A DNA stretch of 64,000 bases from Klebsiella oxytoca (GTDB taxonomy: Bacteria > Pseudomonadota > Gammaproteobacteria > Enterobacterales > Enterobacteriaceae). A program made the translations under genes and the position numbers. Below the pieces are notes generated by a model. It was not told the DNA's origin. It searched no databases and saw nothing but the letters and a program-made list of their open reading frames with translations. The stretch spans positions 124,001 through 188,000 of the forward strand of contig NZ_CP046115.1 in the NCBI RefSeq assembly GCF_009707385.1. Reading direction: 5' to 3'. This document shows, piece after piece, positions 44,501-55,206 of the stretch; the first letter of the stretch is position 1; each line of letters begins with the position of its first letter.

Positions 44501-44551
44501 ATGGTTAGTAGCATAAAATTCTGTTTCTCTCGATCTACAACGGGGAAGTAA
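44501..44551 (+). CDS. ilvX: IlvX-like 16-aa microprotein
   Basis: A 16-codon frame [16 protein letters not shown] between the attenuator and ilvG, 2 bp before the ilvG start. It aligns with E. coli IlvX (MNNSTKFCFSRFRTGN), with KFCFSR conserved. A strong ribosome-binding site GAGGAG lies upstream. Function is unknown; it may couple translation to ilvG. Confidence 0.8.
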   Translation: MVSSIKFCFSRSTTGK

Positions 44552-44553
44552 CT

Positions 44554-46200
44554 ATGAATGGGGCGCGGTGGGTAGTACATGCTTTGCGAGCACAGGGAGT
44601 TGATACTGTTTTTGGCTACCCGGGTGGCGCAATTATGCCGGTTTACGATGCATTGTATGACGGTGGCGTGGAACACTTACTGTGCCGGCATGAACAAGGC
44701 GCGGCTATGGCGGCTATCGGCTATGCCAGAGCGACAGGAAAAACCGGCGTGTGTATTGCCACTTCGGGACCCGGCGCTACGAACCTGATCACTGGTCTCG
44801 CCGACGCACTGCTCGATTCCGTTCCCGTTGTGGCCATCACCGGCCAGGTTGCCGCCCCGTTCATCGGCACCGATGCATTTCAGGAGGTGGATGTCCTTGG
44901 ACTATCGCTGGCATGCACCAAGCATAGTTTCCTGGTGCAGTCGCTGGAGGAACTGCCGCGCATCATTGCCGAAGCTTTCCATGTGGCGAACTCAGGGCGT
45001 CCTGGACCTGTGCTGGTCGATATCCCTAAAGACATCCAGCTGGCTCAGGGCGAGCTCGACCCGCATTTTTCCATGGTAGCTGATGACGTTGCTTTCCCAT
45101 ATGCGGATATCGAATACGCTTTGCAGATGCTGGCTGAGTCACAGAAGCCAATGTTATACGTTGGCGGCGGCGTGGGTATGGCGCAGGCGGTACCAGCACT
45201 GCGGGAATTTCTTGCGGTAACGCAAATGCCTGTCACTTCCACCCTGAAAGGGCTGGGCGTGGTGGAAGCGGATTATCCTTACTATCTGGGTATGCTGGGG
45301 ATGCACGGGACAAAAGCTGCTAACCTGGCGGTACAAGAATGCGACCTGCTCATCGCGGTAGGGGCCCGTTTTGACGACCGTGTGACCGGTAAACTGAATA
45401 CTTTCGCCCCGCATGCCAAAGTTATTCATATGGATATCGACCCGGCCGAACTGAACAAACTCCGCCAGGCGCATATCGCCCTGACGGGCGATATGAATGT
45501 TTTGCTGCCGGCGCTGCAGCAACCGTTAGCAATCGACGTCTGGCGTCAACGTAATGCTGAACTGCGCGCGGAGCATGCCTGGCGCTACGATCATCCGGGT
45601 GACGCTATCTATGCACCTCTGTTGCTGAAGCAGCTTTCCGAGCGCAAACCAGCAAATTGCGTTGTGACGACCGATGTGGGCCAGCATCAGATGTGGTCCG
45701 CCCAGCATATGACCTATACGCGTCCGGAGAATTTCATCACTTCCAGCGGATTAGGAACCATGGGATTCGGCTTGCCCGCAGCGGTAGGCGCACAGGTGGC
45801 CCGCCCTGATGATACGGTTATCTGTATCTCCGGTGACGGCTCCTTCATGATGAACGTGCAGGAGCTGGGCACCGTAAAACGCAAGCAGCTGCCGTTGAAG
45901 ATCGTCTTACTGGACAATCAGCGCTTAGGAATGGTTCGTCAATGGCAGCAGCTGTTTTTCCAGGAACGTTATAGCGAAACCACCCTTACCGATAATCCCG
46001 ATTTTCTTACTCTGGCCAGCGCCTTCGGCATCCCTGGTCAACACATCACCCGTAAAGACCAGGTTGAAGCGGCACTCGACACCATGCTTTCGAGCCAGGG
46101 GCCCTATCTGCTTCATGTCTCAATAGACGAACTTGAGAATGTCTGGCCGTTGGTGCCGCCTGGCGCCAGTAATGCAGAAATGCTGGAGAAATTATCATGA
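44554..46200 (+). CDS. ilvG: Acetolactate synthase II, large subunit (intact)
   Basis: ThDP and FAD enzyme that makes acetolactate and acetohydroxybutyrate for valine and isoleucine. It has 548 aa with no frameshift, unlike E. coli K-12. Conserved motifs are [15 protein letters not shown], the active-site Glu in [32 protein letters not shown], and the ThDP-binding [13 protein letters not shown]. It overlaps ilvM by 4 bp. AHAS II is not inhibited by valine, so the strain should be valine resistant if it is expressed. Confidence 0.97.
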   Translation: MNGARWVVHALRAQGVDTVFGYPGGAIMPVYDALYDGGVEHLLCRHEQGAAMAAIGYARATGKTGVCIATSGPGATNLITGLADALLDSVPVVAITGQVAAPFIGTDAFQEVDVLGLSLACTKHSFLVQSLEELPRIIAEAFHVANSGRPGPVLVDIPKDIQLAQGELDPHFSMVADDVAFPYADIEYALQMLAESQKPMLYVGGGVGMAQAVPALREFLAVTQMPVTSTLKGLGVVEADYPYYLGMLGMHGTKAANLAVQECDLLIAVGARFDDRVTGKLNTFAPHAKVIHMDIDPAELNKLRQAHIALTGDMNVLLPALQQPLAIDVWRQRNAELRAEHAWRYDHPGDAIYAPLLLKQLSERKPANCVVTTDVGQHQMWSAQHMTYTRPENFITSSGLGTMGFGLPAAVGAQVARPDDTVICISGDGSFMMNVQELGTVKRKQLPLKIVLLDNQRLGMVRQWQQLFFQERYSETTLTDNPDFLTLASAFGIPGQHITRKDQVEAALDTMLSSQGPYLLHVSIDELENVWPLVPPGASNAEMLEKLS

Positions 46201-46454
46201 TGCAACATCAGGTCGCCTTGCAGGCTCGCTTTAATCCGGAAACGTTAGAACGTGTGTTGCGCGTTGTGCGCCACCGCGGATTCCAGATTTGCGCGATGAA
46301 TATGGAAACCGCTGCAGATGCGCGAAATATTAATATTGAACTGACCGTTGCCAGCCAACGGCCCGTCGAATTACTGTTTAGTCAATTAAGCAAACTGGTG
46401 GACGTCGCCCGCGTCGAGATCCAGCAACCTACATCACAACAAATTCGCGCCTGA
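46197..46454 (+). CDS. ilvM: Acetolactate synthase II, small regulatory subunit
   Basis: ACT-domain subunit that stabilises and activates IlvG. It has 85 aa (87 in E. coli). The sequence [20 protein letters not shown] and then [16 protein letters not shown] shows the ACT fold. It starts within the ilvG stop (ATGA overlap), so translation is probably coupled. Confidence 0.96.
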   Translation: MMQHQVALQARFNPETLERVLRVVRHRGFQICAMNMETAADARNINIELTVASQRPVELLFSQLSKLVDVARVEIQQPTSQQIRA

Positions 46455-46470
46455 GCGCAAAGGAAGAACA

Positions 46471-47400
46471 ATGACGACGAAAAAAGCTGATTACATTTGG
46501 TTCAATGGCGAGATGGTTCCGTGGGGTGAGGCGAAAGTTCACGTGATGTCCCATGCGCTGCACTACGGGACTTCCGTCTTTGAAGGCATCCGTTGCTACG
46601 ACTCTCACAAGGGGCCGGTCGTGTTCCGCCATCGCGAACATATGCAGCGTCTGCATGACTCAGCCAAAATCTACCGTTTTCCGGTTTCACAAAGCGTTGA
46701 TGAGCTGATGGAAGCCTGCCGCGCAGTTATCCGTAAAAACAATCTGACCAGCGCCTATATTCGTCCGTTAGTGTTCGTTGGCGACGTTGGCATGGGCGTC
46801 AACCCGCCTCCGGGTTACAACACTGACGTGATCATCGCGGCGTTCCCGTGGGGAGCCTACCTGGGTGCCGAAGCTCTGGACCAGGGGATCGATGCGATGG
46901 TTTCTTCCTGGAATCGCGCAGCGCCGAACACGATTCCCACCGCGGCTAAAGCTGGCGGTAACTATCTTTCTTCTCTGCTGGTCGGCAGCGAGGCGCGCCG
47001 TCATGGTTATCAGGAAGGTATCGCGCTGGACGTTAACGGCTATATCTCTGAAGGCGCCGGTGAAAACCTGTTTGAAGTGAAGGATGGCGTGCTGTTTACT
47101 CCGCCGTTCACTTCTTCCGCGCTGCCGGGGATCACCCGTGATGCAATCATCAAGCTAGCGAAAGATCTGGGTCTGGAAGTACGCGAACAGGTATTGTCCC
47201 GCGAGTCGCTGTACCTGGCTGACGAAGTCTTTATGTCCGGGACTGCCGCAGAAATCACTCCAGTACGCAGCGTTGATGGCATTCAGGTTGGTGAAGGCCG
47301 CTGCGGCCCGGTCACCAAACGTATTCAGCAAGCATTCTTTGGCCTCTTCACCGGTGAAACCGAGGATAAATGGGGCTGGTTGGATCAGGTTAATAACTAA
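46471..47400 (+). CDS. ilvE: Branched-chain amino acid aminotransferase
   Basis: PLP fold-IV aminotransferase for the last step of valine, isoleucine and leucine synthesis. It has 309 aa, as in E. coli. The PLP lysine lies in NTIPTAAKAGGNYLSSLL near residue 160. It starts 16 bp after ilvM with AAAGGAAG as ribosome-binding site. Confidence 0.97.
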   Translation: MTTKKADYIWFNGEMVPWGEAKVHVMSHALHYGTSVFEGIRCYDSHKGPVVFRHREHMQRLHDSAKIYRFPVSQSVDELMEACRAVIRKNNLTSAYIRPLVFVGDVGMGVNPPPGYNTDVIIAAFPWGAYLGAEALDQGIDAMVSSWNRAAPNTIPTAAKAGGNYLSSLLVGSEARRHGYQEGIALDVNGYISEGAGENLFEVKDGVLFTPPFTSSALPGITRDAIIKLAKDLGLEVREQVLSRESLYLADEVFMSGTAAEITPVRSVDGIQVGEGRCGPVTKRIQQAFFGLFTGETEDKWGWLDQVNN

Positions 47401-47410
47401 GCATATAAAG

Positions 47411-47434
47411 ATGGGGCGACACGCAGCGCCCCAT
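47411..47434 (+). other. Intercistronic hairpin between ilvE and ilvD
   Basis: Stem ATGGGGCG/CGCCCCAT without a U run, in the 61-bp ilvE-ilvD gap. It may stabilise or process the mRNA. Confidence 0.55.
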
Positions 47435-47461
47435 TTAACAAAAACTGGGAGTAACTAAAGC

Positions 47462-49312
47462 ATGCCTAAGTACCGTTCCGCCACAACCACTCATGGCCGT
47501 AATATGGCGGGGGCCCGCGCGCTGTGGCGCGCCACTGGAATGACCGACGATGATTTTGGTAAGCCGATTATCGCCGTGGTGAACTCTTTCACCCAGTTCG
47601 TGCCGGGCCACGTTCACCTGCGCGATCTCGGTAAGCTGGTTGCCGAACAAATCGAAGCTGCTGGCGGCGTCGCCAAAGAATTCAACACCATTGCGGTGGA
47701 TGACGGGATCGCCATGGGGCACGGGGGTATGCTTTATTCACTGCCATCCCGCGAACTGATCGCCGACTCGGTGGAGTACATGGTTAACGCTCACTGTGCT
47801 GATGCGATGGTCTGTATCTCCAACTGCGACAAAATCACCCCAGGGATGTTGATGGCGTCTCTGCGCCTGAATATTCCGGTTATTTTTGTTTCCGGCGGTC
47901 CGATGGAAGCCGGGAAAACTAAACTCTCCGATCAAATTATCAAGCTCGACCTGGTCGATGCGATGATCCAGGGCGCTGACCCGAAGGTTTCTGATGACCA
48001 AAGCGATCAGGTTGAACGCTCCGCCTGTCCAACCTGTGGCTCATGCTCCGGGATGTTCACCGCCAACTCCATGAACTGTCTGACCGAAGCGCTGGGCCTG
48101 TCGCAGCCAGGTAACGGCTCGCTGCTGGCGACTCACGCCGATCGTAAGCAGCTGTTCCTCAATGCGGGTTCACGTATCGTTGAGCTGACTAAACGCTATT
48201 ACGAGCAGGACGATGCCTCTGCGCTGCCGCGTAATATCGCTAACAAAGCGGCGTTCGAAAACGCTATGACGCTGGATATCGCTATGGGCGGTTCCACTAA
48301 TACCGTGCTGCATCTGCTGGCGGCGGCGCAGGAAGCTGAAATCGACTTCACCATGAGCGATATCGATAAACTTTCCCGCAAAGTGCCGCAGCTGTGTAAG
48401 GTCGCCCCAAGCACGCAGAAATATCATATGGAAGATGTTCATCGTGCGGGCGGCGTGTTGGGCATTTTAGGCGAGCTGGATCGTGCCGGGCTGCTGAACC
48501 GCGATGTGAAAAACGTACTTGGCTTGAGCCTGCCGCAGACGCTGGAGCAGTACGATATCACCGTTACGCAGGACGAAGCGGTGAAAAAGATGTTCCGCGC
48601 GGGGCCAGCGGGTATCCGCACGACGCAGGCTTTCTCTCAGGATTGCCGTTGGGATACGCTGGATGACGATCGCGCAGAAGGCTGTATCCGCTCGCTGGAA
48701 CACGCTTACAGCAAAGACGGCGGCCTGGCCGTTCTGTACGGCAACTTTGCCGAGAATGGCTGCATCGTGAAAACGGCGGGTGTGGATGACAGCATCCTGA
48801 AATTTACCGGTCCGGCTAAGGTATACGAAAGCCAGGAAGCGGCCGTGGATGCGATCCTCGGCGGTAAAGTGGTTGCGGGTGACGTAGTGGTCATTCGTTA
48901 CGAAGGGCCGAAAGGTGGTCCGGGTATGCAGGAGATGCTCTACCCGACGACTTTCCTGAAATCTATGGGCCTGGGTAAAGCCTGCGCGTTGATTACCGAC
49001 GGTCGTTTCTCCGGCGGTACTTCGGGCCTCTCCATTGGTCACGTTTCTCCGGAAGCAGCCAGCGGCGGCAATATTGCGATCATTGAAGATGGTGACATGA
49101 TTGCTATCGATATCCCGAATCGCGGTATTCAGCTGCAGCTGAGTGATGCTGAGATTGCGGCGCGTCGTGAAGCCCAGGAAGCTCGTGGTGATAAAGCATG
49201 GACGCCGAAAGACCGTGAGCGTCAGGTTTCCTTTGCCCTTCGCGCTTACGCCAGTCTGGCAACCAGCGCCGACAAAGGCGCGGTGCGCGATAAATCGAAA
49301 CTTGGGGGTTAA
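47462..49312 (+). CDS. ilvD: Dihydroxy-acid dehydratase
   Basis: Iron-sulfur dehydratase for the third common step of valine and isoleucine synthesis. It has 616 aa, as in E. coli. Cluster-ligand motifs are [13 protein letters not shown] (Cys near 122) and [17 protein letters not shown] (Cys near 195). The C-terminal [19 protein letters not shown] segment is [20 protein letters not shown]. Its stop overlaps the first candidate ATG of ilvA. Confidence 0.98.
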   Translation: MPKYRSATTTHGRNMAGARALWRATGMTDDDFGKPIIAVVNSFTQFVPGHVHLRDLGKLVAEQIEAAGGVAKEFNTIAVDDGIAMGHGGMLYSLPSRELIADSVEYMVNAHCADAMVCISNCDKITPGMLMASLRLNIPVIFVSGGPMEAGKTKLSDQIIKLDLVDAMIQGADPKVSDDQSDQVERSACPTCGSCSGMFTANSMNCLTEALGLSQPGNGSLLATHADRKQLFLNAGSRIVELTKRYYEQDDASALPRNIANKAAFENAMTLDIAMGGSTNTVLHLLAAAQEAEIDFTMSDIDKLSRKVPQLCKVAPSTQKYHMEDVHRAGGVLGILGELDRAGLLNRDVKNVLGLSLPQTLEQYDITVTQDEAVKKMFRAGPAGIRTTQAFSQDCRWDTLDDDRAEGCIRSLEHAYSKDGGLAVLYGNFAENGCIVKTAGVDDSILKFTGPAKVYESQEAAVDAILGGKVVAGDVVVIRYEGPKGGPGMQEMLYPTTFLKSMGLGKACALITDGRFSGGTSGLSIGHVSPEAASGGNIAIIEDGDMIAIDIPNRGIQLQLSDAEIAARREAQEARGDKAWTPKDRERQVSFALRAYASLATSADKGAVRDKSKLGG

Positions 49313-49314
49313 TG

Positions 49315-50859
49315 ATGGCCGAGTCGCAACCCCTGTCCGCCGCCCCCGAGGGGGCGGAATATCTCAGAGCGGTACTGCGCGCGCCGGTATATGAAGCCGC
49401 GCAGATCACGCCGCTGCAAAAAATGGAAAAGCTCTCATCGCGCCTTGATAACATTGTGCTGGTGAAGCGTGAAGATCGCCAGCCGGTGCACAGTTTTAAG
49501 CTACGCGGCGCGTACGCGATGATGGCGGGGCTGACGGAAGAGCAAAAATCGCACGGCGTGATCACCGCTTCGGCGGGTAATCACGCACAGGGCGTGGCTT
49601 TCTCGGCGTCTCGCCTGGGAGTAAAAGCGCTGATCGTTATGCCAACCGCCACGGCGGATATCAAAGTCGATGCGGTTCGCGGCTTCGGCGGCGAAGTGCT
49701 GCTGTACGGCGCGAACTTCGATGAAGCCAAAGCCAAAGCTATCGAGCTGGCGAAGCAGCAAGGTTTCACCTGGGTACCGCCTTTCGATCACCCTATGGTG
49801 ATTGCCGGACAGGGGACGATGGCGCTGGAGCTGCTGCAGCAGGATGCTCATATTGATCGCGTATTTGTACCGGTCGGCGGCGGCGGTCTCGCGGCGGGCG
49901 TAGCGGTGCTGATCAAACAGCTGATGCCGCAGATCAAAGTCATCGCCGTCGAGGCAGAGGATTCTGCCTGCCTGAAAGCCGCGCTGGATGCGGGCCATCC
50001 GGTTGATTTACCCCGCGTCGGGCTATTTGCTGAAGGTGTGGCGGTAAAACGTATCGGCGATGAGACTTTCCGACTGTGCCAGGAATATCTCGACGATATC
50101 GTTACCGTTGATAGCGATGCCATTTGTGCGGCGATGAAAGACCTGTTTGAAGACGTGCGAGCGGTGGCTGAGCCTTCCGGCGCGCTGGCGCTGGCGGGGA
50201 TGAAAAAATATATCGCCCAGCACAATATTCGCGGCGAACGCCTGGCTCACGTGCTTTCCGGCGCGAACGTCAATTTCCACGGTCTGCGCTACGTGTCTGA
50301 ACGCTGCGAGCTGGGTGAACAGCGGGAAGCGCTGCTGGCGGTGACGATTCCGGAAGAGAAGGGCAGCTTCCTTAAGTTTTGCCAGCTGCTGGGCGGTCGT
50401 TCGGTCACGGAGTTCAACTACCGCTTCGCTGATGCGAAAAATGCCTGCATTTTTGTCGGCGTGCGCCTGAGCCGCGGTCTGGAAGAGCGCAAAGAGATCC
50501 TCGACCTGCTGCGTGAGGGGGGCTACAGCGTGGTGGATCTCTCTGACGATGAAATGGCCAAGCTTCACGTGCGCTATATGGTCGGCGGACGTCCGTCGCA
50601 GCCGCTGCAGGAGCGTTTGTTTAGCTTCGAGTTTCCGGAATCACCCGGCGCTCTGCTGAAGTTCCTGCATACGCTGGGCACGCACTGGAACATCTCTCTG
50701 TTCCACTATCGCAGCCATGGTACCGACTATGGGCGCGTGCTGGCGGCATTCGAACTGGGTAATCACGAGCCTGACTTCGAGACCCGTCTGCATGAACTGG
50801 GCTACGACTGTCACGATGAGACGCATAACCCAGCGTTCAGGTTCTTTCTGGCAGGTTAA
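49315..50859 (+). CDS. ilvA: Biosynthetic threonine deaminase
   Basis: PLP enzyme that deaminates threonine to 2-oxobutyrate, the committed step of isoleucine synthesis, inhibited by isoleucine. From 49315 (MAESQPLSAAPEG) it has 514 aa, as in E. coli; an ATG at 49312 is an alternative. The PLP lysine lies in VHSFKLRGAYAMM near residue 62 and the phosphate loop in VPVGGGGLAAGVA. Two ACT-like regulatory domains occupy the C-terminal third. It overlaps convergent ilvY by 4 bp. Confidence 0.98.
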   Translation: MAESQPLSAAPEGAEYLRAVLRAPVYEAAQITPLQKMEKLSSRLDNIVLVKREDRQPVHSFKLRGAYAMMAGLTEEQKSHGVITASAGNHAQGVAFSASRLGVKALIVMPTATADIKVDAVRGFGGEVLLYGANFDEAKAKAIELAKQQGFTWVPPFDHPMVIAGQGTMALELLQQDAHIDRVFVPVGGGGLAAGVAVLIKQLMPQIKVIAVEAEDSACLKAALDAGHPVDLPRVGLFAEGVAVKRIGDETFRLCQEYLDDIVTVDSDAICAAMKDLFEDVRAVAEPSGALALAGMKKYIAQHNIRGERLAHVLSGANVNFHGLRYVSERCELGEQREALLAVTIPEEKGSFLKFCQLLGGRSVTEFNYRFADAKNACIFVGVRLSRGLEERKEILDLLREGGYSVVDLSDDEMAKLHVRYMVGGRPSQPLQERLFSFEFPESPGALLKFLHTLGTHWNISLFHYRSHGTDYGRVLAAFELGNHEPDFETRLHELGYDCHDETHNPAFRFFLAG

Positions 50860-51746
50860 TGGTTCGGCAACAAGTTCCAGAACGCATCAATAAGCGGCTC
50901 ATGCAGCCGCTTTTTTTGTACGCAGACGCCCAGTTCGAAAGGCGTTTTCTCGTCGCTGCGTTCCAGAATCATTACGCGGTTACGCACTGGCTCCGGGCTA
51001 TTTTCCAGCACCACTTCCGGCAGCAGCGCCACGCCGCAGCCAAGCGCCACCATGGAAACCATCGCCTCATGGCCGCCTACGGTAGCGTAAATTGATGGGT
51101 TGCTGATTTTATTGCGCCGAAACCAGAGTTCGATGCGGCGGCGCACCGGTCCCTGATCGGCCATGATGAATGGCACCGTTGCCCAGTCCGGCTTTTCAAC
51201 TGAAATCTGGTTACGTACCGGGCAGGGCAGGGCAGGAGCGATTAACACTACCGCCAGATTTTCCAGCATTGAGAATGCCACCGCGCCAGGCAGCGTTTCA
51301 GGCTTACCGGCAATTGCCAGATCGGCTTCACCCGTCACCACTTTCTCCATCGCATCGGCGGCATCGCCGGTGGTGAGTTTAATTTCTACTGAGGGGTGCT
51401 CGGCGCGAAAGCGGTCGAGAATCGGCGGTAGATGGCTATAGGCGGCGGTCACCGAGCAGAAAATATGCAGCTCGCCGGAAAGCGACGGCCCCTGCTGATC
51501 GATGGTGTGGCGCAGCTGCTGATACTGCAGCAAGGTCTGCTGGGCAAAAATGCGCAGCTCTTCGCCCGCTTCGGTGAGGGTAACGGTGCGGTTATCACGT
51601 ACAAAAAGGGGCTGGCCGAGGTCTTCCTCAAGGCGCTGGATCTGGCGCGAAAGCGTGGAGGGGCTGACGTGCATCGCCCGCGCGCTGCGGCCAAAATGAC
51701 GGCTTTCCGCCAGATGGAGGAAGGTTTTCAGATCGCGTAAATCCAC
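50856..51746 (-). CDS. ilvY: IlvY, LysR-type activator of ilvC
   Basis: LysR regulator that activates ilvC when acetolactate or acetohydroxybutyrate binds. It has 296 aa (297 in E. coli). The helix-turn-helix is SRHFGRSARAMHVSPSTLSR near residues 15-34. It is divergent from ilvC across a 275-bp region that holds its operators and an ERIC repeat. Confidence 0.97.
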   Translation of the reverse strand: MDLRDLKTFLHLAESRHFGRSARAMHVSPSTLSRQIQRLEEDLGQPLFVRDNRTVTLTEAGEELRIFAQQTLLQYQQLRHTIDQQGPSLSGELHIFCSVTAAYSHLPPILDRFRAEHPSVEIKLTTGDAADAMEKVVTGEADLAIAGKPETLPGAVAFSMLENLAVVLIAPALPCPVRNQISVEKPDWATVPFIMADQGPVRRRIELWFRRNKISNPSIYATVGGHEAMVSMVALGCGVALLPEVVLENSPEPVRNRVMILERSDEKTPFELGVCVQKKRLHEPLIDAFWNLLPNH

Positions 51747-51764
51747 TGGGCACGCTCCACGGTT

Positions 51765-51826
51765 TTACATTGCAGAAATTGCAACGTGACGTTGTGAATA
51801 TATCAATTTCCGCAATAAATTTCCTG
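51765..51826. promoter_or_regulatory. IlvY operators and ilvC/ilvY promoter region
   Basis: Inverted-repeat elements are visible: TTGCAGAAATTGCAA near 51770-51784 and TTTCCGCAATAAA near 51807-51819. Their place between the divergent genes fits the two IlvY operators of E. coli. Confidence 0.65.
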
Positions 51827-51870
51827 TTGTAATGTGGGTACATTCTCGCTGAAGAGCGAACCGAACAATA

Positions 51871-51986
51871 TACTCGTCGCCTTTCAAGTTGCAGATGCGT
51901 TGGCTGCGTCAGCTCACCCCAGTCACTTACTTGAGTAAGTTCTTGGGGATTCGCTGCCTTGCCGCCTTCCTGAAACTCGAAATCCA
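51871..51986. repeat. ERIC repeat in the ilvC 5' untranslated region
   Basis: The best ERIC match in the window: TTCAAGTTGCAGATGCGTTG, GCTCACCCCAGTCACTTACT, TTCTTGGGGATTCGCTG, and TTGCCGCCTTCCTGAAACTC. It ends about 35 bp before the ilvC start and probably lies inside the transcript. Confidence 0.85.
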
Positions 51987-52021
51987 CAGAGTAACAACGT
52001 ACAACATCACGAGGTATCACC

Positions 52022-53497
52022 ATGGCTAACTACTTTAATACACTGAACCTGCGCCAGCAGCTGGCGCAGCTGGGCAAATGTCGCTTTATGGGTCGCGACG
52101 AATTCGCCGATGGCGCAAGCTACCTTCAGGGTAAAAAAGTGGTCATCGTCGGCTGTGGCGCGCAGGGTCTGAACCAGGGCCTGAACATGCGCGACTCCGG
52201 TCTCGATATCGCCTACGCGCTGCGTAAAGAAGCGATCGCCGAGAAGCGCGCATCATGGCGTAAAGCGACCGAAAACGGCTTTAAAGTGGGTACCTACGAA
52301 GAGCTGATCCCGCAGGCCGATCTGGTGGTTAACCTGACTCCGGACAAGCAGCACTCTGACGTTGTACGTTCCGTTCAGCCGCTGATGAAAGACGGCGCGG
52401 CGCTGGGCTACTCTCATGGCTTCAACATCGTGGAAGTTGGCGAGCAGATCCGTAAAGATATCACCGTTGTGATGGTGGCGCCGAAGTGCCCGGGTACCGA
52501 AGTGCGTGAAGAGTACAAACGTGGTTTCGGCGTACCGACCCTGATCGCAGTTCACCCGGAAAACGATCCGAAAGGCGAAGGCATGGCTATTGCTAAAGCC
52601 TGGGCTGCGGCTACCGGTGGTCACCGTGCGGGCGTTCTGGAATCGTCCTTCGTGGCGGAAGTGAAATCCGACCTGATGGGCGAGCAGACCATCCTGTGCG
52701 GTATGCTGCAGGCCGGCTCTCTGCTGTGCTTCGACAAGCTGGTGGCAGAAGGCACCGACCCGGCTTACGCTGAAAAACTGATTCAGTTCGGTTGGGAGAC
52801 CATCACCGAGGCGCTGAAGCAGGGCGGTATCACCCTGATGATGGACCGTCTGTCTAACCCGGCTAAGCTGCGTGCCTACGCGCTGTCAGAACAGCTGAAA
52901 GAAATCATGGCGCCGCTGTTCCAGAAACATATGGATGACATCATCTCCGGTGAATTCTCTTCCGGCATGATGGCTGACTGGGCTAACGACGATAAGAAAC
53001 TGCTGACCTGGCGTGAAGAGACCGGTAAGACCGCGTTCGAAACCGCACCGCAGTTTGAAGGAAAAATCGGCGAGCAGGAGTACTTCGATAAAGGCGTTCT
53101 GATGATCGCGATGGTGAAAGCGGGCGTTGAACTGGCGTTTGAAACCATGGTTGATTCCGGCATCATCGAAGAGTCTGCTTACTATGAATCGCTGCACGAG
53201 CTGCCGCTGATTGCCAACACCATCGCTCGTAAGCGTCTGTACGAAATGAACGTGGTTATTTCCGATACCGCAGAGTACGGTAACTACCTGTTCTCTTACG
53301 CTTGCGTGCCGCTGCTGAAAGAGTTCATGACTACCCTGCAGACCGGTGACCTGGGCAAAGCGATTGCCGAAGGCGCGGTAGACAACGCTCAGCTGCGTGA
53401 CGTGAACGAAGCAATTCGCAGCCACGCAATCGAGCAGGTTGGTAAGAAGCTGCGCGGCTATATGACCGATATGAAGCGTATTGCGGTAGCGGGCTAA
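52022..53497 (+). CDS. ilvC: Ketol-acid reductoisomerase (class II)
   Basis: NADPH and magnesium enzyme that isomerises and reduces acetolactate in valine/isoleucine synthesis. It has 491 aa, the class II length with a duplicated C-terminal domain. The nucleotide-binding loop is [18 protein letters not shown] near residue 44. Codon use is strongly biased, as in highly expressed genes. ERIC repeats flank the gene on both sides. Confidence 0.98.
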   Translation: MANYFNTLNLRQQLAQLGKCRFMGRDEFADGASYLQGKKVVIVGCGAQGLNQGLNMRDSGLDIAYALRKEAIAEKRASWRKATENGFKVGTYEELIPQADLVVNLTPDKQHSDVVRSVQPLMKDGAALGYSHGFNIVEVGEQIRKDITVVMVAPKCPGTEVREEYKRGFGVPTLIAVHPENDPKGEGMAIAKAWAAATGGHRAGVLESSFVAEVKSDLMGEQTILCGMLQAGSLLCFDKLVAEGTDPAYAEKLIQFGWETITEALKQGGITLMMDRLSNPAKLRAYALSEQLKEIMAPLFQKHMDDIISGEFSSGMMADWANDDKKLLTWREETGKTAFETAPQFEGKIGEQEYFDKGVLMIAMVKAGVELAFETMVDSGIIEESAYYESLHELPLIANTIARKRLYEMNVVISDTAEYGNYLFSYACVPLLKEFMTTLQTGDLGKAIAEGAVDNAQLRDVNEAIRSHAIEQVGKKLRGYMTDMKRIAVAG

Positions 53498-53501
53498 TTC
53501 C

Positions 53502-53618
53502 CCGTCGTCTTTCAACTTGCAAATGCGTTGGCTGCGTTCGTACACCCCAGTCACATAGTTATCTATGCTCCTGGGGCTGGCTGTACTCACTTGCCGTCTT
53601 CCTGCAAGCTGAAATCCT
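53502..53618. repeat. ERIC repeat downstream of ilvC
   Basis: ERIC layout again: TTTCAACTTGCAAATGCGTT, ACACCCCAGTCACATAG, GCTCCTGGGGCTGGCTG, ACTTGCCGTCTTCCTGCAA. It begins 5 bp after the ilvC stop codon. Confidence 0.8.
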
Positions 53619-53638
53619 TACGGGAAAGCTGTGAGATA

Positions 53639-53668
53639 AAAAACCGGTGCAATAAGACACCGGTTTTT

Positions 53669-53671
<3 letters not shown>
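53639..53671. terminator. Terminator between ilvC and ppiC
   Basis: Stem AAAAAACCGGTG/CACCGGTTTTTTT, with A and T runs able to serve both convergent genes; overlaps the ppiC end. Confidence 0.88.
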
Positions 53672-54284
<613 letters not shown>

Positions 54285-54477
54285 TATGGTGTTCTCAGTC
54301 GCAAAGATATCCCGTTACTTTACCACCCGCTCTGGCCACGGACATATACTCTTCGCCATCGCGGGACAGATGTCTCGCCTGATATACGGAAGCGGGAGAT
54401 GAGCAACACTTTTCTATGGCCTCTTCCCTCCTGCCCGGGACAGCCGTCCTGTCCTTATAGTCGTGGAGCGAGATAAC

Positions 54478-55182
54478 ATGGACACAATGAAAAAACCTGA
54501 ATTTTCAGTCGGCTGGCTGTCCGGGCTGAGTGAGATTGTGAGCGATCCGCTGCTGTATGAACTACTGAAATATTGTCCCCTGGAAATCATGCGGCGCTGG
54601 CGCTTCGAAGAGATCCCGCGCGGTGATTTTATCTGTCGACAGGGTGAAGTGTGTCAGCGTTTTTCGCTGATTATCGCCGGTGAAGTAGATGTTTTTTATG
54701 AGGCCGAAGACGGTCGTCGCTACCGTCAGGCCCGCTACCGGAAAGGCGACATGCTGGGCGAGCTCGAGATCTTTGAGTCGCGCCATTACATCTGCTCGGT
54801 GGTGGCGGTGGGGCATGTTCAGCTTTTGAGCCTGTCACAGGAACATTTCTGCCGCTGGCTGGCGTTAGATAATCATTTCAACCAGCGGATGCTGCGCTTC
54901 TTTAGCCAGCAGTATTACCAGCTGTCGAAGAAGGCCAGCAGCGACAATCTTTACTCGCTGCATCAGCGGGTGTGCCAGGCCTTATGGCTGCGTTATCAGC
55001 AGGATGGCGCCAATGGAATCTTGCTGGATAAACAGAATCTCAGCCAGGAGTTCGCGGCAACGACCCGCAGTATTAACCGTATTTTGCATGACCTGAAAGC
55101 GCTACAGATTATTGATACCGATGGTGAACGCATTGTGTTGTTAGCTCCTGAAAAATTGCAACAGGAGGCTGATATCGGATAA
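54478..55182 (+). CDS. Crp/Fnr-family regulator of the nucleoside phosphorylase/pnuC cassette
   Basis: Predicted regulator of 234 aa. A cNMP-binding-type beta barrel (GDFICRQGEVCQRFSLIIAG, then GDMLGELEIFES) is followed by a C-terminal winged helix (LSQEFAATTRSINRILHDLK). No CxxC or N-terminal cysteine cluster is present, so it is not an FNR-type oxygen sensor. The start at 54478 has GGAG eight bases upstream; the GTG at 54463 lacks one. The phosphorylase starts 24 bp downstream, so it is cotranscribed with its probable targets. The ligand is unknown. Confidence 0.85.
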   Translation: MDTMKKPEFSVGWLSGLSEIVSDPLLYELLKYCPLEIMRRWRFEEIPRGDFICRQGEVCQRFSLIIAGEVDVFYEAEDGRRYRQARYRKGDMLGELEIFESRHYICSVVAVGHVQLLSLSQEHFCRWLALDNHFNQRMLRFFSQQYYQLSKKASSDNLYSLHQRVCQALWLRYQQDGANGILLDKQNLSQEFAATTRSINRILHDLKALQIIDTDGERIVLLAPEKLQQEADIG

Positions 55183-55206
55183 CCGCAAGAGTAAGGAGGC
55201 GGGAGA

